Assembly (NCBI RefSeq): GCF_001411555.2 | Contig: NC_049901.1 | Location: 26,450,372 to 26,514,371, forward strand | Length of the DNA: 64,000 nucleotides | Reading direction: 5' to 3' | From: Juglans regia | Lineage: Eukaryota; Streptophyta; Magnoliopsida; Fagales; Juglandaceae | In this document: positions 10,415-22,735 of the stretch, in pieces | Layout of the letters: each line of letters opens with the position of its first letter | Position numbering within the stretch: position 1 is the stretch's first letter | Notes under the pieces: generated by a model | Seen by the model: the letters and a program-made list of their open reading frames with translations, nothing else | Told to the model about the DNA's origin: nothing | Databases searched by the model: none | Made by a program: the position numbers and the translations under genes

Positions 10415-12393
10415 TGGAGGCTCAAACCACATTGGGGCTCTACTTCAAAAAGACTAGTCAATGGTACAATTGTAGCTCCATTGGAATCATTATAAAGAGC
10501 AAGAACTTCTCCTTCCAAAGCAATATGGGATCCCATACACCACTCATTGGTCAATATGGGATATCACAATGGAACACCACGAGATTCTTAATTATTCTGT
10601 CTTTCTACATGAAAAGAAAAAAAGGAAAATGATAGTCGCAAATGACACATGCTATAATGAAAACAGATATGGCAATGCCGTTCATCCAATGGAGTTGCAT
10701 CCCTCGAGGAAAATTAACTTCTACATTGGGGCTTTATGCATAAAAGATAAACGTTTGAATGACAATCGGTCTCCAAATGGTTTTCCTAAAATTTACAATT
10801 TATCGTATGACTACCATTTTGTTTGGTTACCCATATAAGATTGTCAGCATGAAAATTCACCCTTACATTTGCCTTTTGTGTTCAAATCAACTTAACCTTG
10901 TCTATGTCTACAGTAAATTCGTTCTTCTGGGTATTGATAAACTTACATCTAAATGCTACTAAATCATAAAATCTTGAACTATTCTGTGGATGTCTTCAAT
11001 ACACATACATAAATAAAAAGATAATGTGCTCCTTTTGCTTATGGAGTTTAAAAGATATGCTGTTTTAGCAGAGTCCTGAGTAGAGAGTGGCAATTGTCTT
11101 TATCTGTTTCTCCACCCTCCTAAAATGCCCAAGAATGAGGGGTGAAGGATCCGTATCACATAAAACTTTTAAGGGAAATAGATGACTGGAGAAGTCAGTT
11201 TTCATGGTTCTCTTTTATTTTGCATTTAAGGTTTCTAAAAGATAATGTCTGACACAAAAAGCAGCCACCAAAGTTTATCTTTTGGTTTAATTTTTAGCTC
11301 TCAAAAGTAGAAGTGCAACCAAGTGTATTATAAAGTTTCAGGCAGCTTGGTATAAACTGCTAAGAAGCCATGGTATCTTGATGTAACTGACCCTTCTATT
11401 TATTCGGAGTCAGATAACCAAGAAAAAAGAAAGTTCATCCCAACGAAGAGGATGACCAAATTTTTAATCATACAATTATGATATTATGAATTTATGATGC
11501 ATTAACCATAATTTATCAGACACCAACCAAGCTATTGAAAAAACCCTATGATAAAGTTTATGTTCTTTAAGAAGGCAAGTTAAAAGCAATAAGGACCTAT
11601 CCTAAAATCATGTCTTCCAGGAATAGATATGATCATGAGAAATCTCTTACTCTTAAAATTTCTCCATATCAACAAAATAATTCACAACACAGGCTCTGAT
11701 TTAGAAAATATTCGATTCACACACTCAAATGAAAGCAACAACTAACAAGGTTTTTTTTTTTTTTTTTTTTTTATAATTAACAGATAAATTTTATAAATAA
11801 GAATGAATAGGCATAGCTCGTGTATATATCTTTATCTTCTTTCTTTATAAGTGAACAAGAACTAGTTAAAAACATATATATTTATCTATATATAAACACA
11901 TCTATTTGTTATAGAAAAACATACATGTATATATTTCAGTTTATGTCCATACCTCATTCCTTTTAACTTTATTTTTTTGAAAAAAAAAAAAAAGAAGACT
12001 TTTCTTTTAAGAACAGATTATTCAGGCCCTTAAACTTCCTGCCACACTTAATAGTATCTTACATAAGTCCAGTAATAAGTTATATTTGTACCGCTACATA
12101 CGCATGGAAAATATAAGAACTACCTCAAAATGCCATAAAACTCCATTATTAATGGTATATAAAAATCCAGTATTTCGGGCAACTATAAAAACACTCAGAT
12201 AGGTGAAGAGTCAACACAACAGTACATTCAAAATCCATGAAAAGCAATGATTGCATAGAACGAAAGGCCTCAACCAAAAATATAACTAAAATGGTATCAT
12301 AATTCTTTATGGCTATGAAAACAATTAATTTGAAAACAATAAAAAGGAGCTAATCCAAAGAAAATACTTTGCACTAAGAACGAAATTGCATAA
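10415..12393. other. AT-rich non-coding sequence downstream of the 14-3-3 gene
   Basis: No gene is supported. It holds a T run (about 11752-11772), AT-rich simple sequence around 11870-11940, and should include the 3' UTR of the 14-3-3 transcript, which is read leftward. If the 14-3-3 gene has one more C-terminal exon it would lie here or beyond, but I could not find one. Confidence 0.5.
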
Positions 12394-15345
12394 TTATGTC
12401 CTGTAATAACCACTATAATCACCTCCATCCTCTGGGAGGTCCGAAGTCCACAAGGTGAGGTTGTCCCTAAGCAGCTGCATAATTAAGGTGCTATCTTTGT
12501 ATGACTCCTCACTGAGGGTGTCAAGCTCTGAGATAGCTTCATCAAAAGCTAGTTTTGCAAGATGGCAGGCCCTGGAAAACAAAACCAAAGGCAACTTCCA
12601 TGTAAAACGGAAAATCATAATATATTTCCTTAGTTCAGGCTGAAAATAGTAATTTACAACCTCTCAGGTGAATTCATGATCTCATAATAGAAGACTGAGA
12701 AATTCAAAGCCAGACCCAATCGGATGGGATGTGTAGGGGGCAAATCACCCTCAGCTGCAGTGGTAGCAGTCTGCAGAGAGATCATATTAAAATTCAATTT
12801 GAAATAAGTCAGAGAAATGCATAAAGCATTCCCATCCAAAAGAGAATCAGAAAAATAAAAGCATATCCAAACAGCAAGTCAGGATATGCTTTTCTGAGTG
12901 GGAGCACAATAAGGAAATGGAAAACACTGAAAATACATAATATTAAAAGCAAGAAAGGTAAAAATGTTTGTAGCTGGGGGAAGGAGAGAAAAATCCTTCC
13001 CGCAAATGATAAAAAGATCGTTATTTATTACCTACCGCCCAACCAAACTATTTAAAGAACCAATTATATAAGAACAAGGAATTAATAAAATTACCATTTT
13101 TGGCATTTCAGAAGGATCTTATAACTAGCCTAAACCTAAAACAAGAGATCAATATGATAAATGAATGATAATCGAAAGCAAATCATCCTTTTTGTGCCTA
13201 TAATTGCATCGCAATAACAGATGCTGTAATACGGACAAAACAAAAATCATCAATTATAACATCCTGGAAAAAAGATTTCCTCCAATGTCTCCTGAATGAA
13301 TTTCCATGTGGTATGCTGTAGAATGGCATGGCTCACATTGATTCCATCTTTCTTAGGGATAGTCCTCTGATTTTTTTCAGGAAAACAACCCCGAACCACC
13401 AATATGTGAACCATGAGGCCAAACAATTTATCCAAAATCATAGGATATCATGCCAAACAACCAGACCAAGCAACAGAGAACAGCAAGCAAGGGAAAAATA
13501 GATAGCCGTTCTTTCTGATGGAAAACATACAGATACAGGAAAACTTAAAGGAATGGACAAAAACATTGACCTTCAGGACCACTCTGACACCTCAAATAAC
13601 CTTAGAGAAAAAATAAGGGGTTTACTGATCATAAACCTGGGATAGAAAATTAATGCAAAGTAGCAGCCTGTTGTCTCAAGATACCAACCAGCATTTTGAG
13701 TCCTGGCCCAAGTCCTTTTTATATCAGCCATTAAAATTTGAACCAGGAAGGAAAACGGCTCAGTTTATCATTTTTTTATAAGTAAAACGTAAGAGAAGAA
13801 ACACAGTTTATCATTTATTGTTATAAGTTCCCAAAAAGATTAAAAATAGCAACTGTGTTTCCAACAGAACTTTGAACAGCCACATCAACTAGAACAAAGA
13901 ACATGTGTATGTGTGTGTGTGTAAAGACAATCAAAAGAGGTAACAATCATAATGACCCAAAATGCACCAACATATCAATTTTATAACTTGCCTCAACCAA
14001 GGAAAAAACTGAGTGCATTTACTTGATATAATAAAGGCACATATCACCAAGAAAAAGAAGGTTAAAAAATTGCACACCTCGTAAGCTTTCATTGAGTGAT
14101 CAGCAGCCTCTTTTTTTTCATTTCCAGTCTTGAATTCTGCAAGATATCGGTAATAATCTCCTTTCCTGCAGCCATAAGTATTTCAATAACCTGAAAATGC
14201 CCGCCTCTAAGAGCAAGAATTATAAGCTTATGTTCATAAAAAATATAGCCCCACATCTTATGGTAAAACACAGTTGATTCGCCAGCAGCAGCTGAAGGAA
14301 TAATATGCTCATCAACCACTGTCATTATGTCATTGCAAATATCAGTTAGCTCTGATTCGACCTTTTGTCTGTACTCTTTGATTCGCTTCACGTTTACTTC
14401 ATTTCCTCTTGCCTCTTCTTTCTGCTCTATTGATGATAGGATCCTCCATGATGCTCTACGAGCACCTATAACATTCTTGTATCCAACAGAGAGCAAGTTC
14501 CTCTCTTCAACTGTCAACTCAACATCAAGGTTTGCAACCTTCTTCATTGCGTCCACCATCTCTGTTGATAATTGTAAACGAAAAGCATGGAAAATAATGA
14601 AGCTTTTCATTTTCGATGAGTAAACAACTGCTAAACTGAATTTAGTCACAGAAAGGCCAATAAAACTTTAAAATTATGCATAAAGCAAATTTTCCCCGCC
14701 GAATGTCAATCTAGATGAATTCAACAGTAGAAAAGTCAAAAAGATAAATAAACAATACGTGTACACACTTAACAAGTAGATCCAGCCATTACGAAACCCA
14801 GAAAATATTGAGATCCCCATTCAAATTACTTCACTTAGTCCCTGCTTTGTTTCAATGAGAACTTTATGTGGAAAATAGAACACATAAGGATTATAACTGC
14901 CACTGATTAAGTTCCATGAGTTTTTTTTTTTTTTTTGCCGGGCAAAATTACAAAAGAATAGCTGCTCATATTATTATAAGAAAAGTATAACTGCCACGAT
15001 TTCTTCGCCTTCATCTTAAAAAAAAATGTTCCCAAAAAAAACTCAACCTTATTTTCTAATAGACAAACGGAGGCTTTGCGAAATTAAATTAAAGAAAAGG
15101 TACACTGAGATCTCCAACTGAATACACAGAGAGAAAGAGAGAGAGATGCGGTGACCAATCTCAAACTTCACGGATGACTTTACGAAAGCCTAGCAGAAAT
15201 TCACACATACATACATACGCAAATAAACAGGGGCACAGACATACTCAGAGAAGAGAGAGAGAGACAGAGAGAAACCCTGACCATCGTAGCGCTCGGCCTG
15301 CTCGGCGAGCTTAGCGATGTAGACGAAGTTGTCGCGGGAAGCCAT
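12394..15345 (-). CDS. 14-3-3 protein, epsilon class (5 exons)
   Basis: 14-3-3 proteins are dimeric adaptors that bind phosphoserine/phosphothreonine motifs on client enzymes, transporters and transcription factors. Exons in reading order: 15345-15282, 14561-14255, 14165-14078, 12770-12661, 12571-12394. All introns are GT-AG and phases join cleanly to 248 codons. The start [20 protein letters not shown] has a good context (gccATGg). Hallmarks: [19 protein letters not shown] with the phosphate-contacting K and [14 protein letters not shown], the RY pair in [25 protein letters not shown], and [27 protein letters not shown] is typical of the epsilon rather than non-epsilon group. Odd: the tail GDYSGYYRT is short; a GT at the EDGG codons (12419-12418) could instead be a donor for a further exon. 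No damage is seen; it looks functional. Confidence 0.96.
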
Positions 15346-15480
15346 GGCCGATCGCTCGGAGATCACAGGGATTTGCAGTGAAGACTTTAATTTGTGTCCC
15401 ACTCGCCACTCCGACCTAAGACCCAAATCCCGTGGTTGTTGCAGTCGAATTGACGTATATTTGACTTCTTTTCTTTCTAT
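15346..15480 (-). promoter_or_regulatory. 5' leader of the 14-3-3 gene with an in-frame upstream ATG
   Basis: Upstream of the ATG at 15345 the frame stays open to another ATG at 15426-15424, which would add 27 residues (MGLRSEWRVG...). Plant 14-3-3 proteins normally start close to the MASRDN-type sequence, so I take 15345 as the start and this as leader. I see no convincing TATA box. Intron 1 begins with a CT-rich tract just after its donor at 15281. Confidence 0.5.
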
Positions 15481-15542
15481 TTAGCCTCGTGGATTTTTTT
15501 TTTTTTTTTTCTTCTAGACCTAATTATGACCTAATTCCTCGT

Positions 15543-15692
15543 ATCTCATTATTATAAATTTTTTAAATTTTTAAATAAAATATAATAAATAATTTAATTT
15601 TTTTTAATTTTTAAATAAAATTAAAATTAAAAATTAATATTTTAATAATATTTTATTTAACTTTCATCTTATATCAACTCACTATCCAAATC
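15543..15692 (-). mobile_element. Degenerate MITE of the GTTTGGAT / GAGATGAGATGA family
   Basis: AT-rich body with TAAATAAAATATAATAAATA and the terminal block AACTCACTATCCAAATC, matching the reverse complement of the better copy at 17003-17195. The other end is decayed. Non-coding; it relied on a transposase in trans. Confidence 0.6.
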
Positions 15693-16074
15693 AAGCCTTA
15701 GATTGAATTTTCATTCTTTAATTTATTTCGTTTTGGTTATAGCTCGAATAACATGGCAATATGTGAGACAATTTATAAACAACCGGAACACAATACAAAA
15801 TTAGCAATTAAAATTTGATATAAATAGGTTCAAGTCAAAATGAATTGAACCTATTTGTAATTTATCAATAAAATTAACAGTTGAACACTATACAAAATGA
15901 GTTGACTTATTAAGACAAAACTAATAAGCAAGTTAACTCGTTCAACCCAAAATCTCCCACAATAACCCACTTAAGTTTTACTTTAAAATTATAATTTATT
16001 ATTGTTCGACTATAATACTGATATTTCTCAATGAAAAATGTTAGTTTGCCCCCAGTTTTATCTCTAGATTTCTC

Positions 16075-16186
16075 GTTTGGATTGGGAGATGAGATGAGTT
16101 GAGATAGTTTATGAATATTAGTGAGATTTATGAGTTGAAATTTATTAATAATAGTGAATAGTAAGGAGATGTCTCCCAATCCAAAC
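16075..16186. mobile_element. Short MITE (112 bp) with perfect 15-bp inverted ends
   Basis: GTTTGGATTGGGAGA at 16075-16089 is the exact inverse of 16172-16186. The interior contains GATGAGATGAGTTGAGATAG, as in the other family members, but the body is short, so it is an internally deleted copy. I see no clear target duplication. Confidence 0.75.
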
Positions 16187-17002
16187 CGGGTCCAATCGTT
16201 AATGTATTTTAACTTTTTTTTTTCTTTTTTGTTGTTTAAACAAGTTATTATTAGTGTATTGTATATATATATTTAAAATATTTAAATATGTTTCAAAATG
16301 TTTAAAACAAAATTACAATTGCACTAGGGGGTACGCCCAACTGAGCTTGTTGGGCGTCAGAGTAGCAGGGTTCATTCTCAATATGATTATATTTTTATTA
16401 TTAAGATTATAATTTTGGACCTATGTTCATATTTTTTATTGTTATATTTGTAATATTCGTTTTATTAGGTTAAGATCTGAGAAATATTAATATTTTTTGT
16501 TAGTAGGTAGTCTTACTGTTTTTTTTTAGATATTGTGGCTTCTAATAAATATAGATTTTAACTTTTATGTAAAATTATATTAATCAGGTGAAATGGGTTA
16601 TGCAGGTCAGTTCATCTCATTTACATAAAACGGATTGAAATGGGTCGTGCCGTGTTAATCGATTTTTAATTAATTATTAAACGGATCAAAACTTGTATCA
16701 ACCGTTATTTAAATGGGTCATGTTAGGATTTAAAGGTTTGACTCATTTAACTTGATGGGTCGTGTTCAAATTAACTTATATACTCGAATGTTCATGACTT
16801 GACATGATACAAATGCAACACGCAAACACAAACTACCACTCCTAATGATGTGACCCAAACCCAACCTCAATTTGAATTTGCAGTATGGAATTAGAAAATA
16901 TTAAGTAATAAGTTTCATTTTATTTTTTTGATGAGGTAGTATTGCTTATTACACTTTAATTTTTCTATAAAAAAAAAATTATTCAAAGATGATAAATGTG
17001 AG

Positions 17003-17195
17003 GTTTGGATAGTGAGTTGAGATGAGATGAATTGAGATAAAAGTTGAAAGTCGAATAAAATATTATTATAATATTATTTTTTAATATTATTATTATTTTG
17101 AGATTTAAAAAAATTAAATTGTTTATTATATTTTGTGTAGAAATTTAAAAAAATTGTAATGATTAGATGAGTTGAGACCAACTCTAAATCCAAAC
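17003..17195 (+). mobile_element. MITE (193 bp), best copy of the GTTTGGAT family
   Basis: It starts with GTTTGGATAGTGAGTTGAG followed by GATGAGATGA and ends with ATCCAAAC, so the outermost 8 bp are inverted. The AT-rich interior carries AATTGTTTATTATATTTTGT, shared with the copies at 28352-28532 and 50871-51068. Too short to encode protein. Confidence 0.75.
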
Positions 17196-17430
17196 GGAAT
17201 TGTCACATTTTATGTAATGAGATAAAAATACGATGAAAGTGTCATTGTAACATTACTCGAGTACAACTTATCTAAGCTAGCAGGTATTCCAATAAAAATA
17301 CTAGTTAGCACAACAAATTACAACTTCAAATGGTGGAATACTAATTATAGCCGCAACCTGAAAAACAAACTACAAAAATAATAAAAGAGAAGTCCCCAAC
17401 TCTTACTCACTTCAATCATATTTCTAAGCA

Positions 17431-17438
17431 CATATGAT
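17431..17438. repeat. Left 8-bp target duplication of the hAT element
   Basis: CATATGAT here is repeated at 22903-22910. Eight-bp duplications are the signature of hAT insertion. Confidence 0.88.
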
Positions 17439-17448
17439 TAAGACTGTT

Positions 17449-17600
17449 CATCCGGGTTTCGGACTGAATTTCTAGGTATACCCGGCCCGGAAACCGGCTT
17501 CAAACCCGGGCCGGGTTTCGGCCCGGATACACCCGGGTTATGACTCGGGCCGGAACTCGGGTTTCTACAACCCGGAAATCCGGGTTCCAGCTTCAACCCG
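17449..17600. repeat. Left CCGGG-rich subterminal block of the hAT element
   Basis: CCGGG, CCCGG and GGGCCGG words occur many times in 150 bp, in sharp contrast to the AT-rich surroundings; a T run (17602-17622) follows. hAT transposases bind short subterminal repeats, so these are likely binding sites (inference). Confidence 0.75.
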
Positions 17601-17815
17601 GTTTTTTTTTTTTTTTTTTTTTAATAAAGCACATATTATTTTAAATACAGTATGTTCCAGCTTCCATCCGATTTTTTTTTTTTAACTACAGTATCTATTT
17701 TTTTCAGAAAAAAAAAATAAAGCATGTAAAATGTATGCAATAATGTAATTCACTACATATTAAATTAAATTACATTACATTACATTACAAAACACAAAAT
17801 TATAATATATGAAAA

Positions 17816-18359
17816 TTACAAAATGCTTGTAATGGCATCCATCACAATCTTGTCTTTGTCGTTGCTGGCTGCAGATACTAGGGAACCTGTCACCGCACCA
17901 CCCATCATGGCATTCTTCTGCAATACATCCAAAGAAAATCAAAAGTTGGATATCCATTTTTTTAATTGCCAATCAACGATGTAGGCAAATGATTGCTGCT
18001 TTGAAACTATTCTAACCTCAATGATTACTACATCGAGCTTGCAATGAACACATAGCTTTTTGCTTACAGATTAGAGCAGAGTATCTAAGCATGAAAAAAG
18101 AAAAAGAATAGAACTAAATCGATGCAATAAATAGAACAAATCAAAACATAAATAATCTGATCAATAAAAGAGTTGGTTGATTATGAAAGAAGAAAGTACT
18201 TTAAATTTTTTTCAACATCAATGAGAAGAGAGACTCACAGCATCCTCTGTTGAAAATGAAGCTAGATGATCATCTAAAAAAATATTAAAAAATAAGTTAG
18301 ATAGATAATAAACCAAGATAGATAGATATTAAAAAAATATTTCAAGTTTCAAACTTACC
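17816..18359 (-). other. Possible spliced 3' end of the hAT transposase, or captured exon
   Basis: The last transposase exon meets a strong donor (GTAAGT at 18358-18353) just after SMDLE. Downstream, an AG acceptor at 17919-17918 (TTGCAG) opens a clean 33-codon frame ending in TAA at 17818-17816, rich in Gly, Ala, Val and Ser (NAMMGGAVTGSLVSAAS, then NDKDKIVMDA). A possible 8-nt micro-exon at 18246-18239 would keep the frame. I do not recognise this tail as a hAT domain. It could be a captured host exon. Confidence 0.4.
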
Positions 18360-20368
18360 TTCAAGGTCCATCGACTGTACGTATTCTTCCAACTCCCGAA
18401 TGTCGACAGGTTTGGTCCTTAACCAATTTTGGGTGCAAATGAGGGCTTCGACAGTTTCCGGAGACAATGAACTCCTAAAAGGATCCAATATTCGTCCTCC
18501 AGTACTGAATGCAAACTCCAAGGCAACAGTGGAAATGGGGGTGGCTAACACATCACGTACTACCTCAGCAAGGACAGGATAATTGGCGGCATTAACTCTC
18601 CACCAATCTAAGAGAACAAAACCGAGCGAGTTATTTACACACGCCTCAGACAAATACTTATCTAGTTCCGATATAAACGCCATAACATCCTGCTCCTCAA
18701 GGAATTCGGTGAACATGATCTGAAATTTGGTTGGAGGCAGTGTTGGCTCATTAGAACTCCCCCCACTAGTAGTGTTTAGCCTCCCTTGAGCCACATTAGA
18801 ACTCCCTCCACTAGCCACACGAAATGTGTTAGCCTCCCTTTGCACTTTTGCAACCAAAACTTCATTGCCATCATTTTGTATCGTGGATCAAGCACAAAAG
18901 CGACATATATCATTAAGTTGAACCTATTTGTATTACCCCAATACTTGTCATACTTATTTCTCATATTTATGCCCATAGTACAAGTGATAATATCACTACT
19001 CAAGTACATATCATTTAATACATCTTCAATTGTGCAAAGTTGCTCAAAATATACATTAGCAGTCACATACAAAGAACCAGAAATGTTCAATGTAACATCA
19101 TAAAAAATTTTCAGCAACTCTACAAAAATCTGTGCATTTTTCCAATCATCACTAGTGGGGTTCACAAAATGTTCATCCACAAAAACAAATTGATCAAATG
19201 CTTGTTTATGTTTTTCAGCGGTACTCAACATCAAAGATGTGGAGTTCCATCTAGTAGGAACATCCAAGCAAATCATTCTCCCAATGATCTTTTCCTTTGC
19301 CGCACAAACCTTGAACTTCGCAAATCTTGACGGCGACGATTTCACATACCTGATGGCATCCCTAATCTTTGTTACAAATTCATAAACATCCTTCAAGCCG
19401 TTCATAACAATCAAATTCAATATATGGGCAGCACACTGCATGTGAAGAAATTCACCACCCAATATAGTACAATCATTGTCTTTTATTCTCATCCTCATGT
19501 AATCAACAGCAACATCATTTGAGGAGGCATTGTCAACTGTGATGGTCAAAATTTTATCAACACCCCATTCATGCAATCCCAAGTCTAACACACTCCCAAT
19601 AGTTTCGCCCCTATGGTCAGGAATTTGGCAAAACTAAAGTATTTTTTTATGCAATCTCCAATTGCAATCAATAAAATGTGCGGTAATACACATGTAGTTC
19701 ATATTTTGCACCGACGTCCAGGTATCGGTGGTAAGACAGATTCTTTGACCATCCAACAATTTCTTTAATTGTATCTTCTCTTCGTTATACAATTTAATAC
19801 AATCCATTTTTAAAGTAATTCGGGATGGCAAAATAAATCGAGACTCTAAATCAGTCACGAACTCAACAAACCCTTCATGTTCCACTAGCCTAAAAGGCAA
19901 TTCACACCTAATAAAAAACTTAGCGGTTGACACCCTAAGTTTTTCTGCATCATACTTCACTATACCTTGTGGGCTACACACTCTTCCCTTCGCATCCTTC
20001 TTAACACTAGATTGAATTTTTCCAACTCCTTTAAGTCTAAGAGGGGAAGTTTCACATGCATTCTGGAGGTGATGTAGCATAGATGAAGTGTCATTCTTGT
20101 AGTGGCAACTGTATAGCTTAGTGCAATAATTGCACTGAGTTTTTGGGTTATCGTGGTCAATAGGTTGCACTTTAGTAAAGTGTTCCCAACCACCGATTGG
20201 TTACTAGGTGTTTTTTTTTTATTTCTTGGGTAAAGGTGGGATGGAATGGGTAGTCTGTTGTGTATATGTGGATGATGAGTTGGAAGCCACATCCATTGGA
20301 ATAGACGATGAGTCACCACCAACCCCTTGAGTTGTACCAATATTACAACTCACAGAATCTTCTTCCAT
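18342..20368 (-). pseudogene. hAT transposase (BED finger, RNase H-like core, dimerisation domain), broken
   Basis: The ATG at 20368 follows an acceptor-like TAACAG and gives MEEDSVSCNIG. Next comes a BED zinc finger (about 20165-20060: CNYC, then HHLQNAC). The core shows TTDTWTS near 19710, ITVDNASSND near 19540, the CAAH motif near 19440 and LDVPTRWNS near 19250. The C-terminal hAT dimerisation region (18640-18380) has DWWRVNAANYPVLAEV, STVALEFAFSTGGR and SLSPETVEALICTQNW. Defects: stops or frameshifts near 20200-20220, a TAG at 19636-19634 and a frameshift near 18850, where a local tandem duplication sits. The enzyme would cut and paste the 17439-22902 element; it is inactive as it stands. 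Confidence 0.9.
18746..18843 (-). repeat. Tandem duplication (~50 bp, two copies) at the transposase frameshift
   Basis: On the minus strand a unit containing GGGAGGCTAA and GGGAGTTCTAATG occurs twice in succession with a few differences, giving the paired residues SGGSSN. It coincides with the change of reading frame in the transposase. Confidence 0.6.
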
Positions 20369-20520
20369 CTGTTATTGAGTAATAAAAAATACCAAACACA
20401 ATATAATAAATAATCAAACACTAATATAATCAAACACTAATCCCAACATTAAATCATGATGTTAGTGTATGCTCACATGCAAATAAAAGTGGTAATGGCT
20501 AAAGTGGTAATGGATTTGCT

Positions 20521-21516
20521 CAATTTAAAATTGGGTTTTCTGAAACCGAGTCTTCTATCCAGTTCAGGATGTGATCTGGGGTGGGGTTCGGCTCTGGTTC
20601 TTATGGGGCAGCTGCAGGAGGGTGAGGAAAGGATGGCCTAATCAATAAAGCAAACAACCTCCTAATGGACAGATGAATGATCTTGTGTAATGCATCAAAA
20701 TCTTGCAGAAGCACAACAGCTAGCTAGCTGCATTAACATGTTCTGTAATAATTAACAGAAACTAGCAGCCTGATTATTAGGTGACAAGCTGGAAGAGAAA
20801 GAAGCACTATTTCTTATAATAATTGAGAGCTCACTATTTCCAATAGTGGAAGATATGAGACCACCATTGAAAGAGAAAGGTCTTTTCAGTGAGTGATCAT
20901 GAAAAGCATGCATTACAGATAAAAGTCTCTCACCATTGATGCTTAAGGTTAACAACACATGAATTAATAAATCATTTTGCTTCACACAAAGTACTAGGAG
21001 GCTAGGTCGGTCTAGGAGATGATGAATTATCATGCTTATTATAGCCATGCAACAACCAGGATACTTGGTCCAGCTTTCATGACTTGATCCATATATCAAA
21101 GCAAAACAATGCTATAAACCAAGACATCTTCAATCTTGCTACTACCATACGATTAGATAATCAGCATGTGGGAATTTTGCTATTTAAAAATTAATCAAAC
21201 TGATATATTATTTATTGAGAGATTCATTATATTCATAAAAAGAAAAAAAAATTAAAATATCAATACTAACTCCTCTGTCCTTAGGGAGGTAGGATTATTC
21301 TGTTTTATGTCATGGTGGTTGAAAGCTATTTGAAAAATGAAGGCGTAGGGAGTTGAATTCGAGTTGATTTATTATTCTCTATGTTTTTAGATAGATTTAT
21401 TATTCTTGCATAAGTGCAGGACAGGATTGTCTGAATTAGAAAAAAAGAATTAAGAAAAAGAATAAAGAAAAAAGAAGAAAAAAGAGGTTTTGCAATTTAA
21501 AATTGGGTTTTCTGAA
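20521..21516. repeat. 24-bp direct repeat pair inside the hAT element
   Basis: The 24-bp string at 20521-20544 (starting CAATTTAAAATTGGG) recurs exactly at 21493-21516. This could reflect internal duplication or filler synthesis during repair. It is not associated with a gene. Confidence 0.6.
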
Positions 21517-21730
21517 GATCAAGTGGAAAATAGAAGTTTGTAAGTACTTGTTGGGGAAATTGAAACTCGATGGTGATACACATGCTAAAATGAATATTGG
21601 CATTGGTGGAGCAAATCCTTTGCATATTGCTTTCGATAAAGTAAGTAGAGCTGCTCAAAGTATGTATTTTCTTTAGGTTTGTTGCTTAATGTTTATTTGC
21701 TTAACTATAAAATCTGTGTAAGAAAATTGT

Positions 21731-21839
21731 TGAAAATGACAATAAGGATGTGCAATTCTGTTGCTCACAGAAAAGTAAAAATGACAAAGCCTAATCTACT
21801 GAAAATGACAATAAGGATGTGCAATTTTGTTGCTCACAG
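21731..21839 (+). repeat. 40-bp direct repeat, two copies 69 bp apart
   Basis: 21731-21770 and 21800-21839 are identical except for one C/T difference (TGAAAATGACAATAAGGATG at the start of both). Function unknown. Confidence 0.8.
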
Positions 21840-22521
21840 TTACTATTATGGTTATAAGTAATATTTTGTTTCCATAGATTCATATACTAGAACATTCTGT
21901 CTCTAGCTCTCCCTATCATTTTAGAAATGATATAAAAAATAAAAATAAAACTAGCATCTCTAGATGGAAAATGATAGGAACGTGTTTAGCCTCAAATAAC
22001 CATACACTTTTACTTTTGGTGAATACAAATATATATATACATAACTAGTTTACTCCAAAACAAATAATGTTCTGTAATTATAATAACAACAATCACAAGA
22101 CAACCCTATATAATATTTGATATTATTCGTGAATAATGATAATATTATTAAAATAAATTCACAGCAGATGAAATCATCCACCAAACACAATCCCATTCAT
22201 TCACATCGAGGCCAAAAGAGATGGGATGGGTGCACATAAACGGTTTATAATAAACCCACCTTACACATATAAATCAATCAGCACTACTTAAGCAGAAGAG
22301 GAAGCATCATCCATTAGACAACAAAAGATACTCAAATAATTTTCAACCCAAACCCAGATCAGGCCGAGCCCTAGACTAACTATTGTGAACAACAATTTTT
22401 AAGCTACCAGATCATATATATGCAAAAATGACACTTTTCTCTCTTGGAAAGCCAAACCCAGAAATCCAATGGAGAGAGAGAGAGGGAGACAAAGATAGAG
22501 AGTGAGAGAGAAAGACTCACG

Positions 22522-22700
22522 GGGTCACGATGGGGGCAGGGTCTTAGGGAAGGCGACAGAGATGCGGCGATGGAGATGCGGCGATGGAGATGTGGCGACG
22601 AAGATGCGGCGGCGGCAATAGGGTCACGGCGAGTAGGCACGGTCTAGGGTTTCTTTAGCAAGAGTAACGAGAGAGAAAGGAGAAAGAGAGATCGAGAAAG
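22522..22700 (-). other. GC/CT-rich leader exon of the hAT transposase with a short minisatellite
   Basis: Read leftward, this begins with a CTTTCTCTCTCG-type tract and AAACCCTAG, common in plant 5' UTRs, then a run of about 15-bp units near 22556-22612 (GATGCGGCGATGGA on +). It ends at a GTGAGT donor. There is no suitable ATG, so I read it as untranslated. Confidence 0.5.
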
Positions 22701-22735
22701 GCAGAGTCCTAGGGGGGGGTTTCTTTGCGAATCGT

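Larger units (their letters stand above)
15481..17430. other. AT-rich intergenic DNA upstream of the 14-3-3 gene, with three MITEs
   Basis: Apart from the MITEs listed separately (15543-15692, 16075-16186, 17003-17195), this is AT-rich non-coding sequence with T runs at 15498-15514 and 16210-16232. A minus-strand open frame at 15910-16179 partly overlaps a MITE and I do not support it. Confidence 0.5.
20369..22521 (-). other. Probable 5' UTR intron of the hAT transposase
   Basis: A donor GTGAGT (22520-22515) follows a GC-rich leader exon and an acceptor TAACAG lies directly before the transposase ATG at 20368. The ~2.15-kb interval has no supported gene. Open frames at 20752-21099 and 20456-20641 look like chance. 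It contains two internal duplications listed separately. Confidence 0.5.

Noticed and set aside
15140..15275. GA-rich tract as a regulatory array
   Set aside because: It is a CT-rich microsatellite at the start of intron 1 of the 14-3-3 gene, common in plant genes; nothing shows a specific function.
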